NCBI RefSeq assembly: GCF_001456935.1
Contig: NZ_KQ758482.1
Span: 124,001 to 188,000 of the forward strand
Direction of reading: 5' to 3'
DNA length: 64,000 nt
From: [Bacillus] enclensis
GTDB taxonomy: Bacteria > Bacillota > Bacilli > Bacillales > Bacillaceae_B
This document shows, one piece after another, positions 43,226-52,800 of the stretch. Position numbers and translations under genes: made by a program. The notes beneath the pieces are model-generated. The model saw only the letters and a list, made by a program, of their open reading frames with translations, ran no database searches and was not told the origin of the DNA. Position 1 is the first letter of the stretch. Every line of letters starts with the position of its first letter.

Positions 43226-44296
43226 CTATGATTCTGATAAAAACTTTGCATATCCCACCGGGGCGAAATGAGTCTGCTTCCATTCTTCTTTCATTCCTGC
43301 ATGCTTGTAGACGATTCTTAAATCCCTGCAGTTGCATTCAATAAACATGGGCACCCCATCATGGGTAATGCCTATATCAAGACCTACGTCAGCAATGTTC
43401 GGGATCTCCTGTGCCAGCTGCCCGGCGATCATAATGGATAATTTCTTGATATCCTCGCTTACCTGTTTTTGATTCAGATGCGGCAGGTCATCCAGTAATT
43501 CTTCTAATGAATGGCACGTTCCTCCCCGTGCTACATTCGTCAAATACCAGCCTTTTTGGGCGACTTTACCCGCCATTCCAGATACCTGCCAATTCCCGGT
43601 ATCATTTCTCTGCACCGTTACCCTCATATCGAAGATCCCGCCCTTGCTTTTTGCAAGCGGAATTCTTTCTTGAATGATGAGATATGATTTATCGGCAAGC
43701 TTCTGTAATAGGGGCGGCCAATCAGTGGAGAAACACTGCTTCTTTAATGAATTATGTTCGCGGCTGGTTAGTTCCCATTCCTGATTATCTTTTTTCGTTA
43801 GTTTTACTACTCCGATCCCCAGCGTCCCGCTATTCGGTTTTATAATTAATTCAGGATATTTATCCATCATGCGTTTTAAATTACCCCTGCTCGCTTGAAC
43901 CGTTTCCGGGAGATGTGGATGAAGTGTCTTATTCTTTCTAAGAATCTTATAGATGTTTAATTTCTTGTACCGATTATTTTCATTAAAGAAAGTGATTCCC
44001 TCTTTCTTAAGCTTTCTCATTTTCCTTCTCTGAGCTCTTTTCCCTGTGAATGTCCGGTTGTGGATAATTGCAGGCTTTTGAACTTTGCGGAGAATGTATT
44101 TTCCCTCGGCATTCTTCACATAAGCCATCACAGTATCTTCTCCCGGATTAATATCTTCAAAGCGGAAATAACACACTGTTAAATTGTAATGTTCACAGGC
44201 AGCCTCATAAAATGAAAGGTTTTCAAAGGAAGTTCTCCCTTTTGTAATTCTTTTATATATACCTGTCCCTACCATAATACCTAAATATGTGTCCAA
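43226..44296 (-). CDS. YheC/YheD-family ATP-grasp protein
   Basis: 356 residues from the TTG at 44296; GGAGG lies ten bases upstream. The N-terminus is MDTYLGIMVGTGIYKRITKG, then the ATP-grasp: YPELIIKPNSGTLGIGVVKL, FDMRVTVQRNDTG, RGGTCHSLEE and DVGLDIGITHDGVPMFIECNCRDL. It follows the same plan as the protein at 37916 but is only distantly similar. It is read away from the GT4 gene at 44577, and the 280 bases between them must carry both promoters; I see no further gene there. Spore-coat association is assumed from the family. Confidence 0.85.
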   Translation of the reverse strand: MDTYLGIMVGTGIYKRITKGRTSFENLSFYEAACEHYNLTVCYFRFEDINPGEDTVMAYVKNAEGKYILRKVQKPAIIHNRTFTGKRAQRRKMRKLKKEGITFFNENNRYKKLNIYKILRKNKTLHPHLPETVQASRGNLKRMMDKYPELIIKPNSGTLGIGVVKLTKKDNQEWELTSREHNSLKKQCFSTDWPPLLQKLADKSYLIIQERIPLAKSKGGIFDMRVTVQRNDTGNWQVSGMAGKVAQKGWYLTNVARGGTCHSLEELLDDLPHLNQKQVSEDIKKLSIMIAGQLAQEIPNIADVGLDIGITHDGVPMFIECNCRDLRIVYKHAGMKEEWKQTHFAPVGYAKFLSES

Positions 44297-44576
44297 TGAT
44301 TCTAATCCTCCTAATCAGTTATTTACTCTGTAAAAAAAGTAAAGATATTTCATGATGGTGATGATCAAATTCTTTATAACTACTCTATTCAGCGTTCAAA
44401 GGAATGGTATAGGCAATCGGCTGACTTAGGCCTTCCCGATGTTGGCTTTAAGAATGGTGAAATAGTGATGTGACCATTTTGAGCAACATCCCCCAAAAAT
44501 GTGAATAGAATATGTAAAAATAAAGCTCCTCCTTCATTAACAGAACCAACTATGAAAACGAGAGAAGGTGAGAAAA

Positions 44577-45737
44577 TTGACTTTAAAGAAACCAAAGGTG
44601 CTGATCATCACTCCCGGATCCTTTCCTATCCCCTCTCCACGTTCAAGTTCCGTAGAAACGGTGATTGATAGAGTCACCAATGCTTTACAAGAAAAAGTCG
44701 ACTTTTATATAGCAGGCAAGAAGTCGCGGGGATTCTCCCGTATTGAACAGAATGGAAATATTCACTATTATCGCTGCCGCTTTAAGAATTGGCGGCATTA
44801 TCTATTAAAGGTCCTCCCTTATATCAAAGAGATAAACCCTGATATCATTCAGGTTGAAAACAGACCAAAGTTCGCAGGTTTTCTCCGTAAAATCCTGCCA
44901 CATCAAAAAATTTTTTTATCCCTTCACTCAACAGCCTTTATTTCTTCATCCGCTATACCCAAAAATGAGTTGATTCAGAGTATACATTCTTGCGACAAAG
45001 TGATTGTGAACAGTCACTTCTTGAAAGAGGTTGTCATCCAAAAGACTCAGTGTCCGAGTGAGAAGGTCGCAGTCAACCATTTAGGTGTAGATATTTCTCA
45101 ATTCACATCAAAATGGGATTCTGACTTGATGGCTAATAGAGAGGTACTTAAAAGGAATGATCTTGAAGATAAGCAGATATTATTATTCGTAGGACGTCTT
45201 CGAAAAATGAAAGGAATTCATCATCTATTAAATATCTTGCCTTCCCTTATAAAAAAGCATCCTGACCTTTGCCTGGTGATCATCGGAAATGCTTTTTATT
45301 CAAGCAAGCGTAAAACAAACTATGTGCTGAATCTAGAAAAAACTGCGAAACAATTTCCCGGCCATGTTAAATTCATTCCATTTGTTCCCCACAGCGAAAT
45401 ACATCGCTGGTTCCAATCAGCAAGTATCGTTTACGTTCCATCGCAAGTAAAGGAAGCATTTGGATTAGTAAACGTTGAAGCAATGGCCTGCGGAGTCCCG
45501 GTCATCGCTTCAAGAGCAGGCGGTATGAAGGAAATCATCAAACATGGAAATACCGGCTACCTTATTGATTTAAACAATATCGAAGCAGAGCTTACTCATT
45601 ATACAGAGAACCTTCTTACCGATCCCGGGAAACAGAAAGACCTCGGTATAAATGCCATTTCGTCTATCAACAGCCATTTTACCTGGGACCATTGTGCAAA
45701 CCGTTTGTATGAATTGTATTTGGATGAATGGAAGTAA
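44577..45737 (+). CDS. GT4-family glycosyltransferase, CotSA-like
   Basis: 386 residues from the TTG at 44577 (AGAAGGTGAG ahead; a GTG three codons earlier is possible). A GT-B fold: an N-terminal acceptor half with SFPIPSPRSSSVETVIDRV, and a C-terminal donor half with LLFVGRLRKMKGIHHLLNIL and the EAFGLVNVEAMACGVPVIAS motif (E-x7-E) of the GT4 family. B. subtilis CotSA, a spore coat protein, is of this kind. It reads opposite to the surrounding spore genes. Donor and acceptor unknown; a spore glycan is probable from the neighbours. Confidence 0.85.
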   Translation: MTLKKPKVLIITPGSFPIPSPRSSSVETVIDRVTNALQEKVDFYIAGKKSRGFSRIEQNGNIHYYRCRFKNWRHYLLKVLPYIKEINPDIIQVENRPKFAGFLRKILPHQKIFLSLHSTAFISSSAIPKNELIQSIHSCDKVIVNSHFLKEVVIQKTQCPSEKVAVNHLGVDISQFTSKWDSDLMANREVLKRNDLEDKQILLFVGRLRKMKGIHHLLNILPSLIKKHPDLCLVIIGNAFYSSKRKTNYVLNLEKTAKQFPGHVKFIPFVPHSEIHRWFQSASIVYVPSQVKEAFGLVNVEAMACGVPVIASRAGGMKEIIKHGNTGYLIDLNNIEAELTHYTENLLTDPGKQKDLGINAISSINSHFTWDHCANRLYELYLDEWK

Positions 45738-45759
45738 ACATAGAACGATTTTCCACAAG

Positions 45760-45795
45760 AAAAAAAGCTGCCGGAATTTATCACGGCAGCTTTAT
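45760..45795. terminator. Bidirectional terminator after the GT4 gene
   Basis: AAAGCTGCCG / CGGCAGCTTT stem between the convergent GT4 gene and the beta-rich protein gene. Confidence 0.85.
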
Positions 45796-45835
45796 GAAAC
45801 GTATCATGTTTCTCTATTTCTCTTTAGCAACAGGA

Positions 45836-46243
45836 TTAACAAGGTGCCCCAAAAATGACCGTTGCAGGTAAGCAAAATGGGTCAATACCTTCTGCTTCGA
45901 TACATATTTCTTGATTTGCTTCATTGATGCTTAACGTAAACGTTACATCTGACGGCACACCCATAAGTGTCAGAGTTCCTTCAACGACAACGGTTAAGGT
46001 CTGATTCCCAGCTGCATCAATTGTACAGATTGGAAAACCGATTTCAGTTGATACGAAATCTGCTTCAATCTCCAGTCCAAAAACAGTAACTGTAAAAGCG
46101 CCAGTCACTGAGCTGCTGGCAGGTAAACACTCCGGACAAATATCTGCATTAAATTCGAAATTCAAAAAGAGCAGCGGCGATTCGCAATTCATTTCTCCGG
46201 ATCCTGCAGCTGTAGCACGGCAATCACATAAGACCAATCCCAT
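45836..46243 (-). CDS. Beta-rich Cys-containing protein, probable spore-surface component
   Basis: 135 residues starting MGLVLCDCRATAAGSGEMNC, with 9-10 Cys placed at both ends (CPECLP near residue 37, final FGAPC) around a strand-rich, hydrophobic and acidic core that lacks Lys almost completely. No signal peptide. AAAGGGGGGA precedes the ATG. The make-up (end Cys, beta core, no catalytic motif) recalls self-assembling spore appendage or coat proteins, but I cannot name the family. It sits between the GT4 and another YheC/D gene, which supports a spore role. Confidence 0.65.
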   Translation of the reverse strand: MGLVLCDCRATAAGSGEMNCESPLLFLNFEFNADICPECLPASSSVTGAFTVTVFGLEIEADFVSTEIGFPICTIDAAGNQTLTVVVEGTLTLMGVPSDVTFTLSINEANQEICIEAEGIDPFCLPATVIFGAPC

Positions 46244-46399
46244 AAAAATCCCCCCTTTCGTAAGAAGATAAAGTATTATATGAATAACTCATAGATTTGC
46301 ATGGACATATTTAATAGTGACTGAGAAAATAACCCGAATGAACTATACAGGAGTCATGTATTTTACTCGCCCCCCGGATAAACTGTGTACGAAGTACGA

Positions 46400-47137
46400 T
46401 CATCCTTTTCTATACATCCTTATCTTTTCGTACACTGATTTATTTTTAAGAAACTTAAACATAGCAAGATCCGGACCGAGGTTTGCTTCAAGGATCGAGA
46501 TATGCCCATCCTCCGTCAGCCCCACATCCAGCCCTATACGCCTTGCAGCTGGATAGTGTTCCTGTAAGATGTTTGCTGAGTTAAGACCAACTTCGTTCAA
46601 TTTCTCTACTACTTTATTTGCATCCAACCCTCTTGCACCCGACTTTTCCAATGCCTCTTCGACAGTCATGACAGCTTTAGCATAATTCGTAACAAAATAA
46701 CCTTTCGCCGCAACCCTAACGAGAATACCCGTGACTGCCCACTGATAAGAACTTTTTTTTCGCTGAACCAGCACTCTTATATCAAACGGACAACCATTAA
46801 TGGTCGTCAAGGTGATTCTTTCTTGTATAATGTACCTTCTCTTCTTGAATAAATGATTTTTTTTCAAGGAAGAAAAGGCTTCCCCTTTGCTCTCAAACAC
46901 AGTTTTAGTTAAACCTGACTGTATTTCAATGTTCGTCCCATTCAATAATCTAATTTGTACAACACCTATTCCTTTATATCCTCTGCATGGCTTCACGATG
47001 ACGATGCCGAACCTGTCCAGATAGTCAGAAAAAGACTGCTCTGTCAATAAAGCCGTTGCCGGTAAATGAGGAGCGATTACAGAATGCTCTTTCATGAACT
47101 TGTATTTCGTATACTTTCCAATCGGACTACCCATCAT
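46400..47137 (-). CDS. YheC/YheD-family ATP-grasp protein, short form
   Basis: 245 residues, about 100 fewer than the other two YheC/D proteins because the N-terminal domain is absent. It begins MMGSPIGKYTKYKFMKEHSV, with AAAAGGAGT ahead, and then has the ATP-grasp core: FGIVIVKPCRGYKGIGVVQI, YIIQERITL, CPFDIRVLVQRKKS and GLDVGLTEDGHISILEANLGPD. The acidic and Asn metal ligands are kept, so it should be active. The tail KNKSVYEKIRMYRKG is basic. Substrate unknown; part of the spore block. Confidence 0.85.
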   Translation of the reverse strand: MMGSPIGKYTKYKFMKEHSVIAPHLPATALLTEQSFSDYLDRFGIVIVKPCRGYKGIGVVQIRLLNGTNIEIQSGLTKTVFESKGEAFSSLKKNHLFKKRRYIIQERITLTTINGCPFDIRVLVQRKKSSYQWAVTGILVRVAAKGYFVTNYAKAVMTVEEALEKSGARGLDANKVVEKLNEVGLNSANILQEHYPAARRIGLDVGLTEDGHISILEANLGPDLAMFKFLKNKSVYEKIRMYRKG

Positions 47138-47228
47138 AATTTACTCCTTTTCCTAATACTCTCTTAGTATCCTATGAAGATCAGGAGCAAATTCTTGTAC
47201 GATAACCCACTAGTAGGCGTCCATAATA

Positions 47229-47270
47229 AAAACAGGTGCCTTCATTTTATATAAGGGGCACCTGTTTATT
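47229..47270 (-). terminator. Terminator after the DUF2254 gene
   Basis: AACAGGTGCC / GGCACCTGTT arms around an AT-rich loop. Confidence 0.8.
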
Positions 47271-47322
47271 CGAGAACCTGTTCTATATTCATTACGCATG
47301 GGATCAATCGTCAATCTCCCGG

Positions 47323-48702
47323 TTAGCTCTTCATCATATTCATTAGTTTTTCGTAAGCCTCTTCGTTACCTGTGATATCGGCGATTTCCCACACGACATC
47401 CTGGAAGTGTTTAAGGTCCAAGTTATAGAGAAGCTTATGGTCAAACCCAGTGGCTGTATACTCTGTAAAGTTCCATATATGGTGGTGATCCTTTTTATCA
47501 ATGGCAGTTGCAATTGATCTGATGACGCGCAGAAGTTCCCCGGTGATTACCGCGTCCTCTCTCGCGTAATGTCTGATAGACGCAAACCCGCGGTAGAGAT
47601 AGTCATCGAAGTTTAAGTTTTTTAAAATGACTCGAAGGTTTCCTTCCTCATCTGTAAGATAGGGTGAAAATACTTCCATTTCCGATATATGAATAAGGAG
47701 GTCACCGATTTGATAGATAATATTCGTTGCTGTCTTTGGGTCATCATTCCCGAGTGCGCGTATGGCGATCTCCACAAATTTATTAATACTGAATTCTATA
47801 TCCTGGACTTCCGTTTGATTCTTACCAACCTCAAACATACGGGTATAGCGCTCTTCATCAATTTCAAAGTCTGATGAAGGATGCCAGTACGTCATAAAAG
47901 GTGTCGACCGGAAGACGAAGCTACCGATGCGGTTATCAATCCGGATGATCAGATTGTCCTCGGCTGCCTGCCGGATCAGTGCATCAAAGTAGGTTTTCTG
48001 CAGATAGCCGGACTGTTTGGCATACATCTGCTTCCCCTCTCCGCCGGGGACCTGCATCTTTATACCATCGGGCTGCTTCGCTTTATGAGGCTTCAATTCA
48101 TTAACCAGCGAGCTTTCAATGATATCGACGGATTCCAGCTTGATCTGCTCGGTCAGATTGGTGACCTGCAGCCAGTTGACGATATGGTTGATGAAAACAG
48201 CGAAGGTACTGATCGTGAGCAGAGCTGTGAACACAGCTCCAGATGGAATCAGACTGTATGCCTGAGCCGTATCTTCATTGATGAAAAACAAACAAAAAAG
48301 CACATATAGAAAGCTTCCGCTAAAAATCCCGAGCGTCCGCTGGGTCACTTTATTCATCATGAAGTTCTTAAGGATCCTCGGAGAGAACTGACTGGAAAAT
48401 GTGGACAGCGCCCCGAGCACGCCGTAAAAAGTAAACGTGGTAAGCGATAAGATTCCTGCGGTCAGTGTACTCAGGATCGTCTTGGTCAACCCGTAGTCGA
48501 CCTTTAAGAACGACGGCATCTCTTTGTACACATTCATTTTCAGATCCGCCCACAGTGTTATGAAGACGAGTATAAGGGAGAGAAGCGCATAAATCATGGG
48601 GGTCATCCACAAGTTGGAGTAAAGGACACTCCACTTTTCCCGCTTTGTCATCCTTGCAAATCGCTTCGCCTCCGAGGGCAGTTTTTTAAATATGTAATGC
48701 AT
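47323..48702 (-). CDS. DUF2254 membrane protein
   Basis: 459 residues. Four membrane segments lie in the first 190 residues (MIYALLSLILVFITLWADL, ILSTLTAGILSLTTFTFYGVL, GIFSGSFLYVLFCLFF, AVFTALLTISTFAVFINHIV), followed by a soluble helical C-terminal half. The motif SQFSPRILKNFM after the second segment is typical for DUF2254. The function is unknown; some members affect potassium or membrane stress, but nothing here supports that. It is a single gene with its own terminator. Confidence 0.88.
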   Translation of the reverse strand: MHYIFKKLPSEAKRFARMTKREKWSVLYSNLWMTPMIYALLSLILVFITLWADLKMNVYKEMPSFLKVDYGLTKTILSTLTAGILSLTTFTFYGVLGALSTFSSQFSPRILKNFMMNKVTQRTLGIFSGSFLYVLFCLFFINEDTAQAYSLIPSGAVFTALLTISTFAVFINHIVNWLQVTNLTEQIKLESVDIIESSLVNELKPHKAKQPDGIKMQVPGGEGKQMYAKQSGYLQKTYFDALIRQAAEDNLIIRIDNRIGSFVFRSTPFMTYWHPSSDFEIDEERYTRMFEVGKNQTEVQDIEFSINKFVEIAIRALGNDDPKTATNIIYQIGDLLIHISEMEVFSPYLTDEEGNLRVILKNLNFDDYLYRGFASIRHYAREDAVITGELLRVIRSIATAIDKKDHHHIWNFTEYTATGFDHKLLYNLDLKHFQDVVWEIADITGNEEAYEKLMNMMKS

Positions 48703-48803
48703 TCCGGTCCCACCCTGTATAAAAGTATCCAGCTGAAAATGTTCAACTTTCCCGTAATCTTCCCTGATGGGGGCCTTCTTAAACTTCTGGAATACCCTTT
48801 ATT

Positions 48804-48838
48804 TAAAAGAAGGAATCCGGCCGCAGCCGGGATTCCAC
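48804..48838 (-). terminator. Terminator after the 42-residue gene
   Basis: GGAATCCCGGC / GCCGGATTCC stem; the tail is only moderately T-rich. Confidence 0.6.
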
Positions 48839-48847
48839 TCTGGCGGA

Positions 48848-48976
48848 TTATACAGTCGTGTTACATACTCCGTTTCTCAGGCAGGTTAATACACTGCCCA
48901 GCAAACCGAGAATCCAGCAGATAATGCTGCGAAGCCAATCCAAAATGCATGATGATCCAGGAAGAGCTGCTCCCAT
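48848..48976 (-). CDS. Small hydrophobic 42-residue peptide
   Basis: The ATG at 48976 stands eight bases after AGGAGGGGGG, a very strong site, and the frame is 42 codons to TAA with a hairpin after it. The peptide starts MGAALPGSSCILDWLRS, has a hydrophobic stretch ICWILGLLGSVLTC, and ends LRNGVCNTTV. Four Cys flank the helix. It could be a small membrane or spore-surface peptide, or a bacteriocin-like molecule; no processing or export gene is next to it. Not recognised. Confidence 0.6.
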   Translation of the reverse strand: MGAALPGSSCILDWLRSIICWILGLLGSVLTCLRNGVCNTTV

Positions 48977-49101
48977 TGTTCCCCCCTCCTTTCTCTATGA
49001 AACTAGTAAATAAAATTCACCACTATCTATTCTATTAATCGTCCTTGATTGTTGTATAAACCCTTGTACCAGTCCTTTCGGAATTTAGGCCGGAATACCA
49101 A

Positions 49102-49135
49102 CAAAAAAAAGACCGCCTTAGATAGAACGGTCCCC
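49102..49135 (-). terminator. Terminator after the DNA glycosylase gene
   Basis: GACCG / CGGTC hairpin (with extra inner pairs) and a long T-run on the minus strand; overlaps the end of the gene. Confidence 0.75.
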
Positions 49136-49627
49136 TTCGAGTAATTTTCGATAGATTGCTGAAATTTCATCTACTTTCATCCGTACCAGTCCGCTTGATG
49201 AAGGTGCTACAAAATCGCGTACCCCGGGTACCGTCGATTCTTCCTGCCATCCCCACGGTACCTTCTTCTTTCCTGAAAACTGCTGATAGACGCCTTTGCC
49301 AACGAAGCATGCGATCCGGGGTCTATACGTTTCCAGTTTTTCTTTTAATAGAATCCTTCCTTCCCGGTATTCTTCCTTCGTTATCTCAGAAGCGTCCTTG
49401 GTCGGTCTTTCTACGATATTCGTCAATCCATATCCAAGCTCCAGCAGACTGCTGTCTTCCTCCGTTTGATAGAGCCTGGGCGTCAGGCCCGACTGATAAA
49501 GGATCTTCCAGAAGCGGTTTGTAGGATTCGCATAATGATGCCCCGTTTCACTCGAGCGGATACTCGGATTGAACCCGATGAATACAATGTCAAGGCCGTG
49601 TTCCAGGTGATCCGGAATGGTGTCCAT
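49118..49627 (-). CDS. MUG-type mismatch-specific uracil/thymine DNA glycosylase
   Basis: 169 residues from the ATG at 49627; AAGGTGG lies eight bases upstream, while the longer frame to 49714 has none. The first motif is IVFIGFNPSIRSSETGHHYANPTNRFWKIL (split here as GFNPSIRSS, HHYANPTNRFW), the Mug active-site loop with the Asn of GFNPS. LTNIVERPTKDASEI and a C-terminal VPGVRDFVAPSSSGLV match the second motif. It removes U or T from G:U/G:T mismatches, and the family also acts on damaged bases. Lone gene, no signs of transfer. Confidence 0.88.
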   Translation of the reverse strand: MDTIPDHLEHGLDIVFIGFNPSIRSSETGHHYANPTNRFWKILYQSGLTPRLYQTEEDSSLLELGYGLTNIVERPTKDASEITKEEYREGRILLKEKLETYRPRIACFVGKGVYQQFSGKKKVPWGWQEESTVPGVRDFVAPSSSGLVRMKVDEISAIYRKLLEGDRSI

Positions 49628-49786
49628 GAGCATTACCACCTTTTTGTATTTTCTATCCTCCATGATAACCGAGACTCCGGCCCAATCAAAGTTTGTAACC
49701 TCGGGCCATCTCAAGAGGGCACGTCAGAGGGTCCGGTGTGCAGCGCTTTGCCGTGTTGAAACCCAGTCGCTGACACCCTGGAGAAC

Positions 49787-49823
49787 GAAAGAAAACCCGC
49801 TTCCGGACGGAGGCAGGTTTTCT
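49787..49823 (-). terminator. Terminator of the GH3-GH94 operon
   Basis: GAAAACCTGCCTCC / GGAAGCGGGTTTTC hairpin with a T-run, right after the GH94 stop. Confidence 0.8.
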
Positions 49824-49830
49824 GGAAATA

Positions 49831-52800
49831 TCACAGATGAATTTCGATTGTGCTGGTTTCGCCTGTAAGCAGTTTTTCAAGTTCGGTTTGGGTAATTTTC
49901 ACTCCGCCTTCACGGTATCGGTTGGATACAGGGATGGCAGACGCTTCCTGACCGTTGATCACTACACGCATTCCGTCATGGCTCCCCAGGTGATAGACGA
50001 AAGTCACCGGCTTGTGCTGGAATGTGAAATCGAATCTCATGCCGTCAAGATCTTCCGGCAGAACCGGGTCGATCACGAGGTCCCCATCTTCCTGGCGGAT
50101 TCCCAGTGCATTTGAAATCAATTGATTCATATAAATCCCCGGTCCGCTTGAATAGATTCTCCAGCCGCCTTTGACCGACACGGAACCGTCACGCAGTTCA
50201 CCAAAACGCTCCTGTGCTTCGTACCTCGTATTGAATTTTCCATCAGAAGAGCTGAAATACACATTGCTCTGACGGCGTTCCGCGTTCGGCACGGCCTCTT
50301 TCAGGCCGACCGGATTGATGATTTCGAGGCCTTTCCATACTTCATCCGTATACCCGAGCTTCGCCATCGCTTCCACAAAGCGGATGTGGGCATGGACGTA
50401 TTGAAGGCCGATTTCACGTCCGAAGTTCGAGGCCTGTTCGGCACGCTTGAAGTGGGTGCTGACCCCGCCTTTATACTTCGCCGGGCGGTTCATCAGGCGG
50501 ACCCCGTCCGGACAGTATAAGTGTTCCTTCACCAATTCATAATGCGCTGCTGCCTGTTCAGGTGTGAACAGCTCAGAGATGATGCTGCGGTTCATCGGCA
50601 GCAAACGGTAATGTATGCCGGTTTTTGTATCCTTCGGATGAACCATGAATTCGGGTTTCCCCGCTTCTTCCATATACACGAATCCAGGGATGACGTCATC
50701 CTGGAGGATATACTTGTTGAAATCCTGCTGGATGCCCTCCGCAAGGGCTTTGAACTCCTCTGCCTCCTCCTCTAAAACTCCTTGGAGCACGGAGGAAAGC
50801 TTCCCGATCACTTGATAGGTCAGCGCGACCGTCCAGCTGCTTGCCATGTATTTTTTCAGATTGGCGTTCGCCGGCTGAAGCGTATCGTCCCAGTCCCCGT
50901 CGCCGTAGGAAGACAGGAACGTATCATGCAGGAAGTTTTCCTTGATATAGGAAAGCTCTTTCCTGATATGATCGAGAAGAGTCGCTTTCCCTTCAGTGAA
51001 ACCGAATCCTTCCCGCTCTGTAAAAGGAATCTCTTCCTGTAGAATTCCGTAGTCATTCGTCGCCGCGAGATAGTCGCTTACCACTTTCAGCGGCCAGACG
51101 ATGATATCCCCGTGGCTGTCATCCTGCTGGAATTTATAATACTTGTCAAACATGAACCATTGCGGCCAGTTGCCGTCATCTTCATATTGATGCGCATAAA
51201 CGGTTTTGATGATTTCCTTCACGGACTCATAGTTCTGTGTCGCCATGAAATATTCGGTCGGACCCTGACACACATCGCGGGTTCCCCAGGCTGCCCCTCC
51301 GTATTGTTCCAACCCGTGCGGAACGGAGTAGTGGACCAGCATATTGTGAGTGTACCACCAGGCGAGCGCATTCACTTTTTGAAGGGATGCCGGTGTGGAT
51401 TCATTGGTGGAAAGTTTGAAGCCGTTCATGACACCTCTATAGTATTCACGGTACTTCTCGATTTCTTCATTGAGATCGCGCTTCACGAAATCGCGCTCTT
51501 CCCCGTTCAACAGACCCTGGACGGTCAGATTCCATTCTGCGGACGCACTTACTTCCATCACAACGAGGGAAGCAGCACCTTGTTCAACACCGCCCGCAAG
51601 CTTCTCTTCACGGCCGGTTTCCATATCCGCACCGTCGATTTTCAACCTGTAGCAAAGATGCGGAAACGTTTGACTGCTGTCCGCTTTCGGATCGGCAGTG
51701 ATCGTCAGGATTCCGTCTTCCTGCTTCAGGTTGAAGCCTTTTTCATATTCATTGTTATTCATCGTCACCTGATTCGTCACGATATAACGGTACGATTTGC
51801 CGTTTCGTGATTTCACGTTCAGCTGCACTTCCGGTGAATCGACCACGGTATAATTTGAAATGACGATCATATCGTCCTCAGTCTTATAGTACCAGCGTGC
51901 GTAATTGAAGCCGATTTCGAACAGGGATGGCATCGTCAGCAGCCGGTACTCGCCGTCCACTTCTATATAGATGCGCTGCCCCGATGTTTTAGGCACATTC
52001 AAATGACTGCGCTGGTTCGTCAACATTTTATTAAACGACGTATTCCCGACCACAAGCTGCGAGTTGAACAATCCGTACATGAAGGAGGTTGTCGTAATCG
52101 TATCTGCTTTCATGCGGTGGTTTTCACCCGACATCAAAATATGACCGTGCGGCCGCTCCACCATCAATTCCTTTTCTTTCAAGACGACATGCTCATGTGT
52201 ATCCGTGAAGAATGACAACAGGCGATCGCCTTCCCGCTCCTCATTGTGACGGTCTCCAAACAGTTCTTTTATTTCGGTTTCATTCATAGAGAGCGTTTGG
52301 AGGGGCTTGCCGAATCCCGGTTTCATTTTCACATATTCACCGGCACCCTTATATTCAGTTCCCCCGGCCTGCGCCTCTTCCCATGCCGCTTCGATTTCGT
52401 CCTGGAATTCTAATTCTTCAATCGCTCCAGCATGATCTTCCTTGAAGACCCCATAGAAGGTAAATCTCTGTTTGCCTTTTAGTATTGCCTTTCGGGACTG
52501 CAGGGCCGTATAGGCGAATTCATACTGATAGATTTCATTTGCCAGCGATTCTTTTGTCAAGACTTCAGGTCTATCTGTTTCTTTATAAGACAATCCGTAA
52601 AATTGGAACCCGTCCGTTGAATAGCCTGCCGCTTTTCCGAGCGAACCCTGCTGAAGATAAGGGAATCCGCTTGACTGCGGCTGATTCTGTCTCGAGCAGA
52701 CCACATATCCTCTGTCTTCATTCTTAAACACGCGATGATCGATATACTGGGACATATAGGCTTCATTTGAACGGACGGCCCCCCTGTCGGCAAGTCCCAG

